DNA from: Rubrivivax sp.
Lineage (GTDB): Bacteria > Pseudomonadota > Gammaproteobacteria > Burkholderiales > Burkholderiaceae_C
Length of the DNA: 51,816 nucleotides
Direction: 5' to 3'
Assembly (NCBI GenBank): GCA_027491255.1
Contig: JAIXWM010000019.1
Location: 1-51,816 of the forward strand
Part shown: positions 7,656 to 18,258 of the stretch, piece by piece
How positions within the stretch are numbered: position 1 is the stretch's first letter
Layout of the letters: each line of letters opens with the position of its first letter
Program-made: the position numbers and the translations under genes
Notes under the pieces: model-generated
Seen by the model: only the letters and a program-made list of their open reading frames with translations
What the model was told of the DNA's origin: nothing
The model's database searches: none

Positions 7656-8672
7656 ATGAACACCGCCATCAGCTACGCGCTCGACACCACCTGGCGCCCC
7701 TTGCTGAAAGACCTGGGGGTGGCGCCAGGCCCGGTCCTGCGCCGCGCCGGGCTGCCCGAGGACCTGTTGGCGCGGCCAGCGGCGCGGCTCGAGGCGGGTG
7801 ACTTCCACCGCTTCTGGCAGGGGCTCGAGGCCGAGCTTGGCGACCCGCTGCTGCCGCTTCGCCTGTGCCAGGCCATCCGCACCGAGACCTTCTCGCCGCC
7901 CTTGTTCGCGGCCTTGTGCAGCCCGAACTTCCTCGCCGCGGTGCAGCGCATCGCGCGCTACAAGGCGCTCGTGGCGCCCATGCGGCTGTCCGTGCAGGAA
8001 CCAGGCCCGCACGTGGCGCTGCGCCTGGCATGGCTGGACGAGGTGCCACGCCCGCCGGCCTCGCTCATCGTCACCGAACTGCTGTTCTTCGTGGCCTTGG
8101 CTCGCCTGGGGACCCGCGAGGACATCCGCCCCTGGAGCGTGCAAACAGCCGAGCCCCCGCGCGAAGCGCAGGCCTACGAGGACTTCCTCGGGGTGCGCAT
8201 CGGGCGCGGGCCGGCGCACGAGATCCTGTTCGACCGCCAGGACGTGCTGCGGCCCTTCCTGACCTCCAACGAGTCGATGTGGGCGGCGTTCGAGCCCGAG
8301 TTGCGAACCCGCCTGGCCGAGCTGCAGGCCTCGGTCACGGTCGGTGCGCGCGTGCGCGCGGGCCTGCTCGAGGCGCTGCCCGGCGGGCTGGCCACGATGG
8401 ACGCGGTGGCACGCAAGCTGGCCATGAGCCGACGCACGCTGCAGCGTCAGCTCGAGGCCGAGGGCCTGACCTACAGCCGGGTGCTGCAGGAGACGCGCCA
8501 GGCGCTGGCGCGCCACTACCTGGAGAAGACCACGCTGCCCGCCGCCGAGATCGCCTTCCTCATCGGGTTCGAGGAGCCGAACTCCTTCTATCGCGCGTTC
8601 CGCGACTGGACCGGCCAGACGCCCGAGAGCCTGCGCCGGCAGGCGCGATCACCGTTGCAAACGCACCCATGA
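7656..8672 (+). CDS. AraC family transcriptional regulator
   Basis: A 338-residue regulator with an N-terminal arabinose-binding-type ligand domain (about 20-205) and a C-terminal AraC double helix-turn-helix (about 240-330). The DNA-binding part shows VARKLAMSRRTLQRQLEAEG followed by the second helix region IAFLIGFEEPNSFYRAFRDW, the conserved AraC signature. The frame is open back to 7488, but ATG 7656 lies 20 bases after the SDR stop and gives the normal domain start. Its cotranscription with the SDR suggests that it senses a substrate of that enzyme. Confidence 0.95.
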   Translation: MNTAISYALDTTWRPLLKDLGVAPGPVLRRAGLPEDLLARPAARLEAGDFHRFWQGLEAELGDPLLPLRLCQAIRTETFSPPLFAALCSPNFLAAVQRIARYKALVAPMRLSVQEPGPHVALRLAWLDEVPRPPASLIVTELLFFVALARLGTREDIRPWSVQTAEPPREAQAYEDFLGVRIGRGPAHEILFDRQDVLRPFLTSNESMWAAFEPELRTRLAELQASVTVGARVRAGLLEALPGGLATMDAVARKLAMSRRTLQRQLEAEGLTYSRVLQETRQALARHYLEKTTLPAAEIAFLIGFEEPNSFYRAFRDWTGQTPESLRRQARSPLQTHP

Positions 8673-8724
8673 ACCAGCGCACGACGCCCTCACACGCATC
8701 ACGCCCCACCGCAGGCCACCCCGC

Positions 8725-9252
8725 ATGAACACGACCGACGCCACGCTGCCCTTGCTCCAGGCCATGCAGGTCTACTTCCAGGGCGAGAAGATCGAGGCCC
8801 TCGTCTTCATCCTTCCCGGTGGGCTGCTGAGCCTGGTCTTCGGCATCTGGCTGCTCACCGACCACCCCGACACCTTCGCTCGCGGCGTGGCGATCCCCTG
8901 TCTGGCCATGGGCCTGCTGATGACGACCGTGGGCGCCGTGGTGGGCTACCGCGCGCCGGCGCAGGCGGCGCAACTGCAGGCCGCGCTGCAGACCGCCCCG
9001 CAGGCCACGCAGGCCGCCGAGGTCCGGCGCATGGACAAGGTCAACAACGCCTGGAAGTACTACCTGGCCCTGTGGGCTGCCTTCGGGGTGGCGGGGCTGG
9101 TGCTGCGCTTCGCGCCCGCTTCGGACCTCGCGCAGGGTCTGGGCATCGCGCTCGTCTTCTACGCCGGCGTGGGCATGCTGGTGGACGGCTTCGCCGAGCG
9201 CAGGACGCGCCCTTACGTCAGCGTGCTGGCGGTGCCGCTGGCGTCGCGCTGA
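8725..9252 (+). CDS. Hypothetical four-helix membrane protein
   Basis: A 175-residue protein that I do not recognise. It has about four hydrophobic segments: around 24-43 (ALVFILPGGLLSLVFGIWLL), 54-74 (AIPCLAMGLLMTTVGAVVGY), 112-128 (YYLALWAAFGVAGLVLRF) and 136-155. An Ala/Gln-rich soluble loop (PAQAAQLQAALQTAPQATQA) separates the pairs. It starts 52 bases after the araC-type gene on the same strand and may be in the same transcript. Nothing in the sequence gives a function. Confidence 0.8.
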   Translation: MNTTDATLPLLQAMQVYFQGEKIEALVFILPGGLLSLVFGIWLLTDHPDTFARGVAIPCLAMGLLMTTVGAVVGYRAPAQAAQLQAALQTAPQATQAAEVRRMDKVNNAWKYYLALWAAFGVAGLVLRFAPASDLAQGLGIALVFYAGVGMLVDGFAERRTRPYVSVLAVPLASR

Positions 9253-9353
9253 CGCGGGCGGCGCTCTTCGGGGCCGCTGGCGGAGGCCTCGTCCGGCGGG
9301 CCGTGGTCACCACGACCTATCATCATGCGCGCTCCATCCAGAAGCCCCTCCCG

Positions 9354-10628
9354 ATGCCCCAGCAGCAGCCCCCCCGCACCGAAGACACCGACATCGCCGT
9401 CGTCGGTGGCGGCTCGGCAGGCGTGGCCGCGGCGGTGGCGGCGGCGCGCTGCGGGGCGCGGGTGCTGCTGCTGGAGCGCTATGGCTTCCTCGGCGGCGCG
9501 GCGACGCAGTCGCTGGTGCTGACCTACGATGGTTTCCTGTACCGGCGACCGCAACCCGAATGGGCGGTGGGCGGCATCGGGCGCGACTTCCTCGGACGCC
9601 TGTCGCGGCTGGGCGGGGCCGTCGATCCGGGCCTGTCACCCAACGGCAACTGGGTCATCCCGTTCGCGCCCGAGGCCTCGAAGCGGGCACTGGACCTGAT
9701 GCTGCGGGAGGCCGGCGTCGTGTGCCGGCTGCACGCCCTGGTGACCGGCGCGCGCCTGCGTGGCGGGCGCATCCAGCGCCTGGTCGCGCACGACCATGCC
9801 GGCGCCTTCGAGGTGCGGGCCCGCGCCTATGTCGACGCCAGCGGCGAGGCCGACCTCGCCGCCGTCGTCGGCGTGCCGATGCTGCACGCCGACGGCCCGC
9901 GTTACGCGGCCTCGCTGTGCGCACGCATCGGCGGCGTGCCCGCGGCACTGCGGGTCGACCGCGAGATGCTCGGCGCGGTGGCGCGCGAGGCGCTGGCGCA
10001 GCAGCCCGGTGCGGCGCTGCGTGCGCACGGCGGCTTTGTGCTGCGCATCCCCGGCAGCGACGACCTGTGGTGGATGGGCATCGACGTCGTCACCGACGGT
10101 CTGGACTCCGCCAGTCTGAGCGAGGCCGAGCAGCGCGGGCGCGAGGCCGCCTGGCTGTTCGTCCAGACGCTGCGCGGGCACCCGGGCTTCGAACGCGCGC
10201 ACCTGGTGGCCACCGGGCCGCAACTGGGCATCCGCGAGACGCGCCACCCGCAGGCCCGGCACATGATCAGCGAGGCCGACGCGCTGGCCGGCCGACGCTC
10301 TGCCACGGGCGTCGCCCGCGCGGCCTGGAACGTCGAGCGCCACGACGTCCCCGGCCACGCCCGCATCGCCGCCATCGGCGGCGAAGGCTGGTTCGACATC
10401 CCGCTGGACGCGCTGCGCGCCGAAGGCGTGGACAACCTCTGGCTGGCCGGGCGCACCGTCGGCGCCGACCGCGGCGCCTACGGCTCGCTGCGGGTGATGG
10501 GCACGGCCTTCGCTTCGGGGCACGCGGCGGGTGTGGCGGCGGCACTGGCGCTGCAGGGGCGGCGAGCCACCGAGGTCGATGCCGAGGCCGTGCGCGAGCG
10601 GCTGCGCCTGCAGGGCGCCATCGTCTGA
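9354..10628 (+). CDS. FAD-dependent oxidoreductase (FAD_oxidored / DUF-type glucose-inhibited-like flavoprotein)
   Basis: A 424-residue flavoprotein with the FAD-binding motif VVGGGSAGVAAAVAAARCGA at about residues 15-34 and the GGAATQ segment just after, typical of the FAD_oxidored (PF12831) family. The C-terminal GRTVGADRGAYGSLRVMGTA is the second FAD contact that family members share. The frame is open from 9072 but overlaps the upstream membrane protein; ATG 9354 leaves 14 residues before the FAD fold. A TATCAT hexamer at 9318 could be its -10. It converges with the leftward membrane gene at 10786. The electron acceptor and substrate are unknown. Confidence 0.9.
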   Translation: MPQQQPPRTEDTDIAVVGGGSAGVAAAVAAARCGARVLLLERYGFLGGAATQSLVLTYDGFLYRRPQPEWAVGGIGRDFLGRLSRLGGAVDPGLSPNGNWVIPFAPEASKRALDLMLREAGVVCRLHALVTGARLRGGRIQRLVAHDHAGAFEVRARAYVDASGEADLAAVVGVPMLHADGPRYAASLCARIGGVPAALRVDREMLGAVAREALAQQPGAALRAHGGFVLRIPGSDDLWWMGIDVVTDGLDSASLSEAEQRGREAAWLFVQTLRGHPGFERAHLVATGPQLGIRETRHPQARHMISEADALAGRRSATGVARAAWNVERHDVPGHARIAAIGGEGWFDIPLDALRAEGVDNLWLAGRTVGADRGAYGSLRVMGTAFASGHAAGVAAALALQGRRATEVDAEAVRERLRLQGAIV

Positions 10629-10649
10629 CCGCCCCGGCGGGCTCTGGCC

Positions 10650-10690
10650 GGCAGGCGCTGCGGGCCTCGCCAGGCGACGGAGCGCCTGCC
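10650..10690. terminator. Ten-base-pair hairpin between convergent genes
   Basis: GGCAGGCGCT at 10650-10659 pairs perfectly with AGCGCCTGCC at 10681-10690 across a 21-base loop. It lies between the convergent genes ending at 10628 and 10786, a fitting place for a bidirectional terminator. No T-tract follows. Confidence 0.4.
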
Positions 10691-10785
10691 AGGCTGCTCA
10701 GGGTGACAAACCTGGGCCGGACGCCGCACCCGGGTGATCCAGGCCGCGGCGCGCGCCTCGCCCGGACCGGTACTTGACACCCAGG

Positions 10786-11421
10786 TCAGCGTGGCGGCAC
10801 AGGCAAGGAGGCGACAGCGGCAGCGTCGGCGCGCGGGGCCCGGGCCAGCAGCCACAAGGCCACAGCCATCAGGTAGTGCAGCAACTGCACACGCGTGAAC
10901 AGGCCCAGCAGTTGCTGCTCGGGCGCAGCCATCAGCAGCGTGGCGGCAAAGGCAGCCAGCAGGCAGGCCAGCCCGGCCCCGCCAACGACCCGGTGCGCGC
11001 CGGCGCGCTTGAAGAAGACCGCGTGGCCGATCCAGACGCAGCTCAGCAGCGGCGCCACCCGGGCCCAGACCTTCACGCCCAGCACCACTGCGGCCACGCC
11101 GGCGCCGGCCACCACGAAGACCAGCCACCACGCGCCGGCCAGCCGGGTGGCCAGCGGGCTGTCGGGCTGGTGCAGGCTGAAGGCCAGCAGGGGGAAGCCG
11201 CCCACCGCCGCCACGAGCGAGGCGAACTGGTGCGCCCCCCGCACCGCCTCGTTGAACGGCGCCCAGGTCGAGAAACGCAGCACCCCGAGGACGGCGGCCA
11301 GCCCGATCAGCACCGCAGCGATGCCGATGCCGGGGCGCGATCGCGCGCCGCCCAGACAGCGCGCGGCAATCCCGGCGCACACCAGCGCCAGCACCAGGTC
11401 CGACAGCGCGTCGGCGGTCAT
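10786..11421 (-). CDS. Hypothetical multi-pass membrane protein
   Basis: A 211-residue, strongly hydrophobic protein from ATG 11421 (a GTG at 11430 would add three residues). I see about six membrane segments separated by short loops, for example LVLALVCAGIAARCL, IGIAAVLIGLAAVLGVL, LVFVVAGAGVAAVVLGV and LHYLMAVALWLLA. I do not recognise the family. It follows the sterol-desaturase-like gene on the same strand with a 46-base gap, so it is probably cotranscribed and may belong with that enzyme's lipid function, which is inference only. Confidence 0.75.
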   Translation of the reverse strand: MTADALSDLVLALVCAGIAARCLGGARSRPGIGIAAVLIGLAAVLGVLRFSTWAPFNEAVRGAHQFASLVAAVGGFPLLAFSLHQPDSPLATRLAGAWWLVFVVAGAGVAAVVLGVKVWARVAPLLSCVWIGHAVFFKRAGAHRVVGGAGLACLLAAFAATLLMAAPEQQLLGLFTRVQLLHYLMAVALWLLARAPRADAAAVASLPVPPR

Positions 11422-11467
11422 CGGCGGCACTCGCCCCGCACGCGTCTGCGGGGAATGGGCGTGGCCC

Positions 11468-12634
11468 TCACGCGGTGCCGCCCAGGGCCAGGGCGGGCGC
11501 CGTGAGAGCCCAGAGCAGCGCGGGCGCGCAAGCCCAGCGCGCCACCTCCAGCCCGCGGCCCCAGCGCTGGCCCTCCATCAAGGCCGCCGGTGCCGCCAGC
11601 GCGGCCACCATCCACACGGCGGCCAGCGCTCCTTGCCATGCGCTCCACTGCTTGAAGGCGTAGAGGAACAGGCACACCAGCACCACGTTCAGCGCATGCT
11701 GCAGCAACACGTAGGTGCGCGTCCCGCGGGACACCGGCACCTCGTAGCGCTCGAACCCGGCCGCCGCGAAGGCGCCCGGCAGGTGACCGGACCAGCCGGA
11801 CGGCGGAGCGAACAGGCACTCGAGCCGAGCCGACAGGCCGCGCGCGGCCTTCAGGTCGTGCCAGATGGCCACGTAGTGGTGCCAGTTGCCCCACAGCGGA
11901 TTCACGCTGCGCAGCGGCGTGCGCACGCCGTAGGTGATGGGCTCGTCGCGCTCGTCGGCGTAGGTGCCGAACAGGCGGTCCCAGACGATCAGGATGCCGC
12001 CGTAGTTGCGGTCGATGCAGTAGTCGTCCTGGCCGTGGTGCACGCGGTGGTTGCTCGGGCTGACGAAGATACGGTCGAACCAGCCGAGGCGGCCGATGAG
12101 CTCGGTATGCACCCAGTACTGATAGAGCAGGTCGATCAGCGCCACCGCGACGAACAGCGCCGGCGGCACGCCGAGCACGGCCATCGGCAGGTAGAACATC
12201 CAGTCGAAGACGAAGGTCGTCGACGACTGCCGCAAGGCCGTGGAGAGGTTGAAGTACTCGCTGTTGTGGTGCGTGATGTGGCCGGCCCACATGATGCGCA
12301 CTTCGTGGTTGGCGCGGTGCTTCCAGTAGTAGAAGAAGTCGTACAGCAGCAGCGCCGCCAGCCATGACAGCGGGTTGGACAGGTCCCAGGACGCCACGGC
12401 GAATTGCTGGAACACCAGCACATAGATGCCCAGCGTCAGCAACCGCGGGAAGGCCCCGGCGATGCGGCTGAGAATGCCGATCTGCATGCTGCCGATCGCG
12501 TCGGCGAAGTCGTAGATGCGGCGCGGGCGACCGCCCACGCCGGCCACCCGGTTGCCGTGACGGTGCCAGGCCCACGCGAACTCCAGCACGATCGTGAGCA
12601 TGAACAGGGGGATGGCGTAGATGATGGGGTTCAT
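11468..12634 (-). CDS. Sterol desaturase / fatty acid hydroxylase family protein
   Basis: A 388-residue membrane di-iron enzyme. The histidine clusters of the family are present: HRANH at 106-110, HITHH at 119-123, H176 and NHRVHH at 195-200. Several hydrophobic segments surround them (about 4-20, 62-80, 88-103, 145-170) and a hydrophobic C-terminal third is present. The frame is open to 14806, but ATG 12634 begins a normal hydrophobic N-terminus; everything beyond is antisense to the MEMO1-AMMECR1 gene. Family members insert oxygen into or desaturate lipids, sterols or carotenoids. The long hydrophobic C-terminus beyond the histidine core resembles the alkylglycerol-monooxygenase-like branch; the lipid substrate is unknown. 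Confidence 0.93.
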   Translation of the reverse strand: MNPIIYAIPLFMLTIVLEFAWAWHRHGNRVAGVGGRPRRIYDFADAIGSMQIGILSRIAGAFPRLLTLGIYVLVFQQFAVASWDLSNPLSWLAALLLYDFFYYWKHRANHEVRIMWAGHITHHNSEYFNLSTALRQSSTTFVFDWMFYLPMAVLGVPPALFVAVALIDLLYQYWVHTELIGRLGWFDRIFVSPSNHRVHHGQDDYCIDRNYGGILIVWDRLFGTYADERDEPITYGVRTPLRSVNPLWGNWHHYVAIWHDLKAARGLSARLECLFAPPSGWSGHLPGAFAAAGFERYEVPVSRGTRTYVLLQHALNVVLVCLFLYAFKQWSAWQGALAAVWMVAALAAPAALMEGQRWGRGLEVARWACAPALLWALTAPALALGGTA

Positions 12635-12743
12635 GGTGAGGTCCCGATCATCGACCCCGCAGCCGCCGACGGCACCCGGGCTTACCCGGGTTCGCGGGCG
12701 TTGCCACCCCCTGGGCATCGGTTGAGGGCGCACTGCCCGCGCC

Positions 12744-12749
12744 GATAAT
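12744..12749 (+). promoter_or_regulatory. Putative -10 element of the MEMO1-AMMECR1 gene
   Basis: GATAAT is a good -10 hexamer. Transcription would start near 12756, after the GTG at 12752 and 17 bases before the ATG at 12773. This argues for the ATG as start. Confidence 0.45.
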
Positions 12750-12772
12750 TCGTGCGTTTCGCCCTTCACACC

Positions 12773-14341
12773 ATGCCCGCCGTCCGTCCTCCCGCCGTCG
12801 CCGGCAGCTTCTACCCCGCCGAGCCGGCCGCGCTGCGGGCCGCGCTCGAGCGGCACCTGGGTCCGGCCCGCGTCGACGCGGCGGGCGCCGGCGCACCCCC
12901 CAAGATCCTGGTCGTGCCGCATGCCGGCTATGTCTATTCCGGCGCCACGGCGGCGCGCGGCTATGCGCTGCTGGGCCCCGTGGCGGCACGGATCCGGCGC
13001 GTGGTGCTGTTCGGTCCGGTGCACCGGGTGGCGGTGCGCGGGCTCGCGGCACCCAGCGCCGCCACGGTCGCCCATGCCACGCCGCTGGGCGCGGTGCGCA
13101 TCGACCACGAAGGCATGGCGCCGCTGCGCGCGCTGCCTCAGGTGGTCTTCGACGATGCGCCGCACGCGCCCGAGTACTCGCTCGAAGTGCAACTGCCCTT
13201 CCTGCAGGCGATGCTGGGCGAAGGCTTCGCGCTCATCCCGCTGGCCGTGGGCGACGCCAGCCCCGACGAGGTCGCGGGCGTGATGGACGCGCTGTGGGGC
13301 GGGGACGAGACCCTGTTCGTCATCAGCACCGACCTGTCGCACTTCCACGCCTACGACGACGCGACGCGGATCGACCGCGCCACCGCCGACCGTGTGCTGC
13401 AACGCGCCACCGACATCCACCCGCGCGAGGCCTGCGGCGCGCGCGGCCTCAACGGCGCGCTGCTGTCGGCGCGGCGCCGCGGTCTGCAGCCGGCGCTGGT
13501 GGGCTTGTGCAACTCCGGCGACACCGCGGGCCCGAAGGACCGCGTCGTCGGTTATGGCGCCTTCGCCATCCCCGCGGTGCCGGGGCCGGCGGGCGGGCGG
13601 ACGGCGGCTGACGGCCAGGCTGCGGTGGAAGGCAACGAGGGCGCCAGCCTGGGCGCGGCACTGCTGCTGCGCGCACGCAACGCCATCGCGCAGCGTCTGA
13701 GCCTGCCCGCGCTGGCCGAGCCCCCGCACCCGGGCCTGACGCAGCGCGGCTCGACCTTCGTGACGTTGCACGATGCGCAGCACCGCCTGCGCGGCTGCAT
13801 CGGACGGCTGGAGGCCGTCACCACGCTCGACACCGACGTGCGCCACAACGCGGTGCAGGCGGCCTTCGCCGACCCGCGCTTCCGCCCGGTGCGGCACGAG
13901 GAATGGGCCGGGCTGCGGCTCGAGGTCTCGGTGCTGTCGCCATCCGAGCCCCTGCCCGGCGCACCCACGCAGGCGCTGGCGCTGCAGGGCGTCGAGCCCG
14001 GCACGCACGGCCTGATCCTCGAGTGGCGCGGCCACCGCGCGACCTTCCTGCCCCAGGTGTGGGAGCAATTGCCGCAGCCCGAGGCCTTCATGGCCGCGCT
14101 CAAGCGCAAGGCCGGTCTGGCGCCCGACTTCTGGGCTGCCGACGTCAGACTCTGGCGCTACCGTGTGAGCAAGCACGATGGCGGTCCGATCGCGACCCTG
14201 GCGGCCGCCACCGCCGCGCCGGCGGCGCAGCCAGCGGCCGCGGCCTCGCTGCAGCAGGCTGGCGCGGCGCCGACCCAATTCTTCGGCTCGGTGCTCGACG
14301 GTGGCTTTTCGTACATGCGGGCACCGCAGACGCCGCAATGA
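12773..14341 (+). CDS. AmmeMemoRadiSam proteins B and A fused (MEMO1 domain + AMMECR1 domain)
   Basis: A 522-residue fusion. Residues 1 to about 270 are a MEMO1-like domain: PAVAGSFYP at the start, VVPHAGYVYSG, LFGPVHR, STDLSHFH and a cysteine in LCNSGDTAG, the His/His/Cys positions that bind metal in this family. Residues about 280-470 are an AMMECR1 domain with the signature LRGCIGRLEA and ending LWRYRVSK. A 51-residue Ala/Pro/Gln-rich tail (472-522) has no counterpart that I know. In the AmmeMemoRadiSam system these proteins go with a radical SAM enzyme; none is visible here. The start at ATG 12773 is supported by the -10 position. Biochemical role is not settled for the family. Confidence 0.93.
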   Translation: MPAVRPPAVAGSFYPAEPAALRAALERHLGPARVDAAGAGAPPKILVVPHAGYVYSGATAARGYALLGPVAARIRRVVLFGPVHRVAVRGLAAPSAATVAHATPLGAVRIDHEGMAPLRALPQVVFDDAPHAPEYSLEVQLPFLQAMLGEGFALIPLAVGDASPDEVAGVMDALWGGDETLFVISTDLSHFHAYDDATRIDRATADRVLQRATDIHPREACGARGLNGALLSARRRGLQPALVGLCNSGDTAGPKDRVVGYGAFAIPAVPGPAGGRTAADGQAAVEGNEGASLGAALLLRARNAIAQRLSLPALAEPPHPGLTQRGSTFVTLHDAQHRLRGCIGRLEAVTTLDTDVRHNAVQAAFADPRFRPVRHEEWAGLRLEVSVLSPSEPLPGAPTQALALQGVEPGTHGLILEWRGHRATFLPQVWEQLPQPEAFMAALKRKAGLAPDFWAADVRLWRYRVSKHDGGPIATLAAATAAPAAQPAAAASLQQAGAAPTQFFGSVLDGGFSYMRAPQTPQ

Positions 14342-14399
14342 GGCGCGCCAGCCGGTCGCCGGACAGCGGTTCCCCTTGAACGCCTCGCCCGCCCGACGA

Positions 14400-15926
14400 A
14401 TGCCGGCCCGGCGGCGCTGGCTGGCGCAGGTATTGGCCGGCTCGGCCACCTGCGTCGGTGCGCCGGGGTGGCTGCGGCAGGCGCGCGGCGCCGACACGGC
14501 ACGCTTCGCGCTCGGGGTGGCCTCGGGCTGCCCACGGCCCGACAGCGTGGTGCTGTGGACGCGCCTGACCGGCCCCGACCTGCCGCCACAGGTGGACGTG
14601 ACCTGGGAGCTCGCGCACGACGAAGCCTTCAGCCGGATCGCCGCGGGCGGCGTCGAGCGCGCCGAAGTGGCCTGGGCCCACAGCGTGCACGCCGAGCCGG
14701 CGGGCCTGGAGCCCGGGCGCTCCTTCTGGTTCCGCTTCACGGCGCTGGGGCAGCGCGGCGCCCCCGGGCGCACGCGCACCGCGCCAGCCGCGGGGGCCCG
14801 CGCCACGCTGCGCTTCGCGATCGCCAGTTGCCAGCGCTGGGAGCACGGGCACTGGGCGGCCTGGGCCGACGTCGCCGCCTTCGCGCCCGACCTCGTGCTC
14901 TTCCTGGGCGACTACATCTACGAGTACCCGTCGATGCCGGGCGCGGCGGTGCGCAGCATCGCCGGTGGGCTGGTCACAACGCTGGAGGGCTACCGCGAGC
15001 GCTACGCGCAGTACAAGTCCGACCCGCTGCTGCAGGCGGCGCACGCGGCCGCCCCCTGGCTGGTGGCCTGGGACGACCATGAAGTCGAGAACGACCACGC
15101 CGGCCTGCTGGGGGGGCTGCCCTTCACCGACTTCGCCGCGCAGCGCGCCGCCGCCTACCAGGCCTGGTGGGAGCACCAGCCCCTGCCGCTGGCGATGCGT
15201 CCGCGCGACGGCGGGCTGCCGATGCACCTGCGCCTGGACTGGGGACGGCTGGCGCGCATCCAGCTGGTGGACAACCGCCAGCACCGCGACCCGCAGGCCT
15301 GCCCGCGGCCAGGGCGGCTGTTCGGCTCGGGATCGGTCGTCGTCGACGACTGCGCCGAGCTGCGCGATGCGCGGCGCACCCTGCTGGGCAGCGCACAGGA
15401 GCAGTGGCTGGCCGAAGGCTGGAGCCTGGAGCGGCCCTGGAACCTGCTTGCGCAACAGACGCTGATGGCACCGCACCGCACGCGCAACCGCGCCGGCCAG
15501 ATCGTCGCCTGGACCGACGGCTGGGACGGCTATCCGGCGGCGCGCCAGCGCCTGCTGGGCACGGCCGCGGCACGGCGGGTGCCGGGGCTGGTGGTGCTGG
15601 GTGGCGACGTGCACGCGCACTACGTGGCCCACCTGAACGCCGACCCCGAGGACGCACGCAGCCCGGTGGCCGGCGTCGAGTTCTGCGGCACCTCGATCTC
15701 GAGCCGCGGCCCGGCGCCGGCGCGCGTGGAGGCCGTGCTGTCCCACAACCCCCACCTGCTGCACGGCGACGGACGGCACCGCGGCAGCATGCTGTTCACA
15801 CTCGACGAGCGCCGGCTGCAGGCGGACCTGCGGGCCGTCGAGCAGCCGGCCGACCCGGCCAGCACGGTGCGCAGCAGCGCGCGCTTCACGGTCGAGGCCG
15901 GGCGGGCGCGGGTGGAGCGCGGGTAA
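14400..15926 (+). CDS. phoD: PhoD-type alkaline phosphatase
   Basis: A 508-residue secreted phosphodiesterase/phosphatase of the PhoD family. The N-terminus MPARRRWLAQVLAGSA has an RRRW twin-arginine motif before a hydrophobic core, so Tat export is likely. A fibronectin-like N-domain (about 35-125: FALGVASGCPRPDSVVLWTR) precedes the metallophosphoesterase domain with LFLGDYIYEY, AWDDHEVENDHAG and VLGGDVHAHY, which carry the Fe/Ca ligands. I chose ATG 14400; a TTG at 14376 in frame would add eight residues. It follows the MEMO1-AMMECR1 fusion by 58 bases. It would release phosphate from phosphodiesters in the periplasm. No PHO box was recognised. Confidence 0.92.
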   Translation: MPARRRWLAQVLAGSATCVGAPGWLRQARGADTARFALGVASGCPRPDSVVLWTRLTGPDLPPQVDVTWELAHDEAFSRIAAGGVERAEVAWAHSVHAEPAGLEPGRSFWFRFTALGQRGAPGRTRTAPAAGARATLRFAIASCQRWEHGHWAAWADVAAFAPDLVLFLGDYIYEYPSMPGAAVRSIAGGLVTTLEGYRERYAQYKSDPLLQAAHAAAPWLVAWDDHEVENDHAGLLGGLPFTDFAAQRAAAYQAWWEHQPLPLAMRPRDGGLPMHLRLDWGRLARIQLVDNRQHRDPQACPRPGRLFGSGSVVVDDCAELRDARRTLLGSAQEQWLAEGWSLERPWNLLAQQTLMAPHRTRNRAGQIVAWTDGWDGYPAARQRLLGTAAARRVPGLVVLGGDVHAHYVAHLNADPEDARSPVAGVEFCGTSISSRGPAPARVEAVLSHNPHLLHGDGRHRGSMLFTLDERRLQADLRAVEQPADPASTVRSSARFTVEAGRARVERG

Positions 15927-15995
15927 GGACGCGAGTACAGGGGTCGGGCGCAGGGGAGAACACGCAGGCCTTGGCGATCATCCCCTCACCGTCAA

Positions 15996-16014
15996 CGCCC
16001 CGCCACAAGGGGCG
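15996..16014. terminator. GC hairpin between convergent phoD and comM
   Basis: CGCCCC, seven bases, GGGGCG lies 69 bases after the phoD stop and 90 before the comM stop. It could end both transcripts, but no T-tract follows. Confidence 0.25.
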
Positions 16015-16103
16015 CGAAGGGAGGGGCCGTGCAGGTCGCCACCGCGGTTTTCGGGGGGCTGTCGGTGGCGCCCTCGGCCGCGCACGCGCGCAGACCCGAT
16101 GGC

Positions 16104-18227
<2,124 letters not shown>

Positions 18228-18258
18228 AACCCAACCCCCGACGGATCGAGAGCAGACC

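Noticed and set aside
12635..14806. Upstream extension of the sterol-desaturase-like frame
   Set aside because: The extension is antisense to the MEMO1-AMMECR1 gene. The enzyme has a natural hydrophobic start at 12634.
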